16,560 bases of DNA from Cyclobacteriaceae bacterium (lineage in GTDB: Bacteria; Bacteroidota; Bacteroidia; Cytophagales; Cyclobacteriaceae), in contig JALOMN010000004.1 in assembly GCA_025455445.1 (NCBI GenBank), forward strand, positions 1-16,560, in the 5' to 3' direction. Position 1 is the first letter of the stretch. Every line of letters starts with the position of its first letter. The position numbers and the translations under genes were made by a program. Shown here one piece after another: positions 15,946 to 16,560 of this stretch. The notes under the pieces were generated by a model. It saw only the letters and a list, made by a program, of their open reading frames with translations. It made no database searches and was not told where the DNA came from.

Positions 15946-16394
15946 GATGCGAGTATTTTTTTAACAAGTTCTGAAATTAGTTTTCCGTCAGCTTTGCCTG
16001 CAAGTTGTTTGGTTGCTGTTCCCATCACTTTACCCATATCCTGAGGTCCTTTTGCACCAACTTGCTCCATTATCTTCTTCAGTTCAACAATTATTTCTTC
16101 TTCACTTAGTTGCTTCGGTAAATATCGACTGATTACTTCCAGTTCAAATAATTCTTTATTGGCGAGATCATCACGCCCTTCTTTTTGAAATATTTCTGCA
16201 GACTCTTTGCGCTGCTTGGCCGCCTTCATCAGTAGTTTGTTTTCAATCTCCTGGCTGATGTCTCCGCTTCCTCCCTTTTCAGTTTCGGCTAAAAGAATGA
16301 GTGACTTCACACCACGAAGTGCAGTAAGCTCTTCTTTGTTCTTTGCCAGCATGGCAGATTTGATATCATTGTCAATTTGTTGTTTCAGGCTCAT
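15942..16394 (-). CDS. YqeY-like protein (GatB/YqeY domain)
   Basis: This 150-residue cytoplasmic protein is a stand-alone GatB/YqeY domain, related to the C-terminal tRNA-binding part of the amidotransferase subunit GatB. Marks are MSLKQQIDNDIKSAMLAKNK (1-20), LTALRGVKSLI (23-33), EVISRYLPKQLSEEEI (86-101) and GPQDMGKVMG (116-125). Its length is typical of the family. The free-standing protein's function is not settled; a link to tRNA-dependent amidation is often suggested. It is the first gene of the minus-strand run and is divergent from pdxJ, sharing an 89-base intergenic region. Its 3' end overlaps the cvpA-like gene by 4 bases. Confidence 0.92.
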   Translation of the reverse strand: MSLKQQIDNDIKSAMLAKNKEELTALRGVKSLILLAETEKGGSGDISQEIENKLLMKAAKQRKESAEIFQKEGRDDLANKELFELEVISRYLPKQLSEEEIIVELKKIMEQVGAKGPQDMGKVMGTATKQLAGKADGKLISELVKKILAS

Positions 16395-16471
16395 CTTGTT
16401 GAATCGTTAATTAAATCAGGAGTAAAAATAGTGCTACTTTCAAAGAGATAAAAATGCAGTTCAAATTGAAT

Positions 16472-16479
16472 TAACTTTG
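16472..16479 (+). promoter_or_regulatory. pdxJ promoter -7 element abutting the start codon
   Basis: TAACTTTG matches TAnnTTTG exactly and is followed by C. Only 4 bases (CGCT) separate it from the ATG at 16484. No TTTG lies at the expected -33 distance. The expected transcription start falls at or within a base or two of the ATG, so the mRNA should be leaderless. Confidence 0.6.
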
Positions 16480-16483
16480 CGCT

Positions 16484-16560
16484 ATGACACGTTTATCTGT
16501 AAACATAAACAAGATTGCCACTCTTCGCAATGCGCGCGGTGGCAACAACCCAGACGTAAT
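16484..16560 (+). CDS. pdxJ: Pyridoxine 5'-phosphate synthase, N-terminal 25 codons, cut by window edge
   Basis: The reading frame starts MTRLSVNINKIATLRNARGG and continues NNPDV, then leaves the window. LSVNINKIATLRNARGG is the characteristic first strand and loop of PdxJ, which makes pyridoxine 5'-phosphate from 1-deoxyxylulose 5-phosphate and 3-amino-2-oxopropyl phosphate in vitamin B6 synthesis. It is divergent from the yqeY-like gene. Only about a tenth of the protein is visible, but the match is distinctive. The promoter element just upstream of its ATG is described separately. Confidence 0.85.
   Translation, partial: MTRLSVNINKIATLRNARGGNNPDV

Noticed and set aside
1..16560. Mobile element, phage, CRISPR or toxin-antitoxin system
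   Set aside because: No transposase, integrase, direct-repeat array or toxin-like pair was seen; gene order and composition look like conserved chromosome.

Overview
The window looks like chromosomal housekeeping DNA from a Bacteroidota bacterium, probably of the Cytophagales. Three things point there: outer-membrane genes in the porG-uppS-bamA-skp-skp order known from this phylum, recognisable protein families such as DUF6089, DUF1080 and Skp/OmpH pairs, and promoters of the Bacteroidota type (TAnnTTTG). Base and codon use look even throughout. I see no insertion sequence, phage gene, CRISPR array, tRNA or rRNA.

Layout. Positions 1-360 (minus) hold the first 120 codons of a GT-B glycosyltransferase that runs off the left edge and has no ATG start. 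Divergent from it is a two-gene plus-strand unit (436-2050): a secreted DUF1080 (3-keto-disaccharide hydrolase family) protein and a phosphotriesterase-family metallohydrolase with a Tat-like N terminus. Convergent to that (2115-2925, minus) is an ECF sigma factor whose 3' end overlaps a small protein that may be its partner. At 3094-3456 (plus) lies a small protein with a strongly acidic tail, closed by a strong terminator. uvrA (3599-6499, plus) follows and ends at a bidirectional terminator.

From 16394 down to 6546 eleven genes lie on the minus strand, mostly a few bases apart: yqeY-like, cvpA-like, alpha/beta hydrolase, CBS-ACT protein, nadK, two DUF6089/PorG-type outer-membrane proteins, uppS, bamA and two skp/ompH genes. 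The last six form an envelope-building block: UppS makes the undecaprenyl carrier, Skp-like chaperones carry unfolded outer-membrane proteins, BamA inserts them, and the PorG-like proteins suggest a link to the type IX secretion system. The start of pdxJ, divergent from yqeY, runs off the right edge.

The best observations are: (1) TAnnTTTGC promoter elements only 4-9 bases before the start codons of uvrA, uppS and pdxJ, which predict leaderless or nearly leaderless mRNAs; (2) an 80-base out-of-frame overlap between the sigma factor and the small gene after it; (3) a UvrA whose first zinc site lacks two of its four cysteines; (4) tandem, diverged PorG/DUF6089 paralogues. I did not find a convincing wholly new system; most of the window is conserved core genome.
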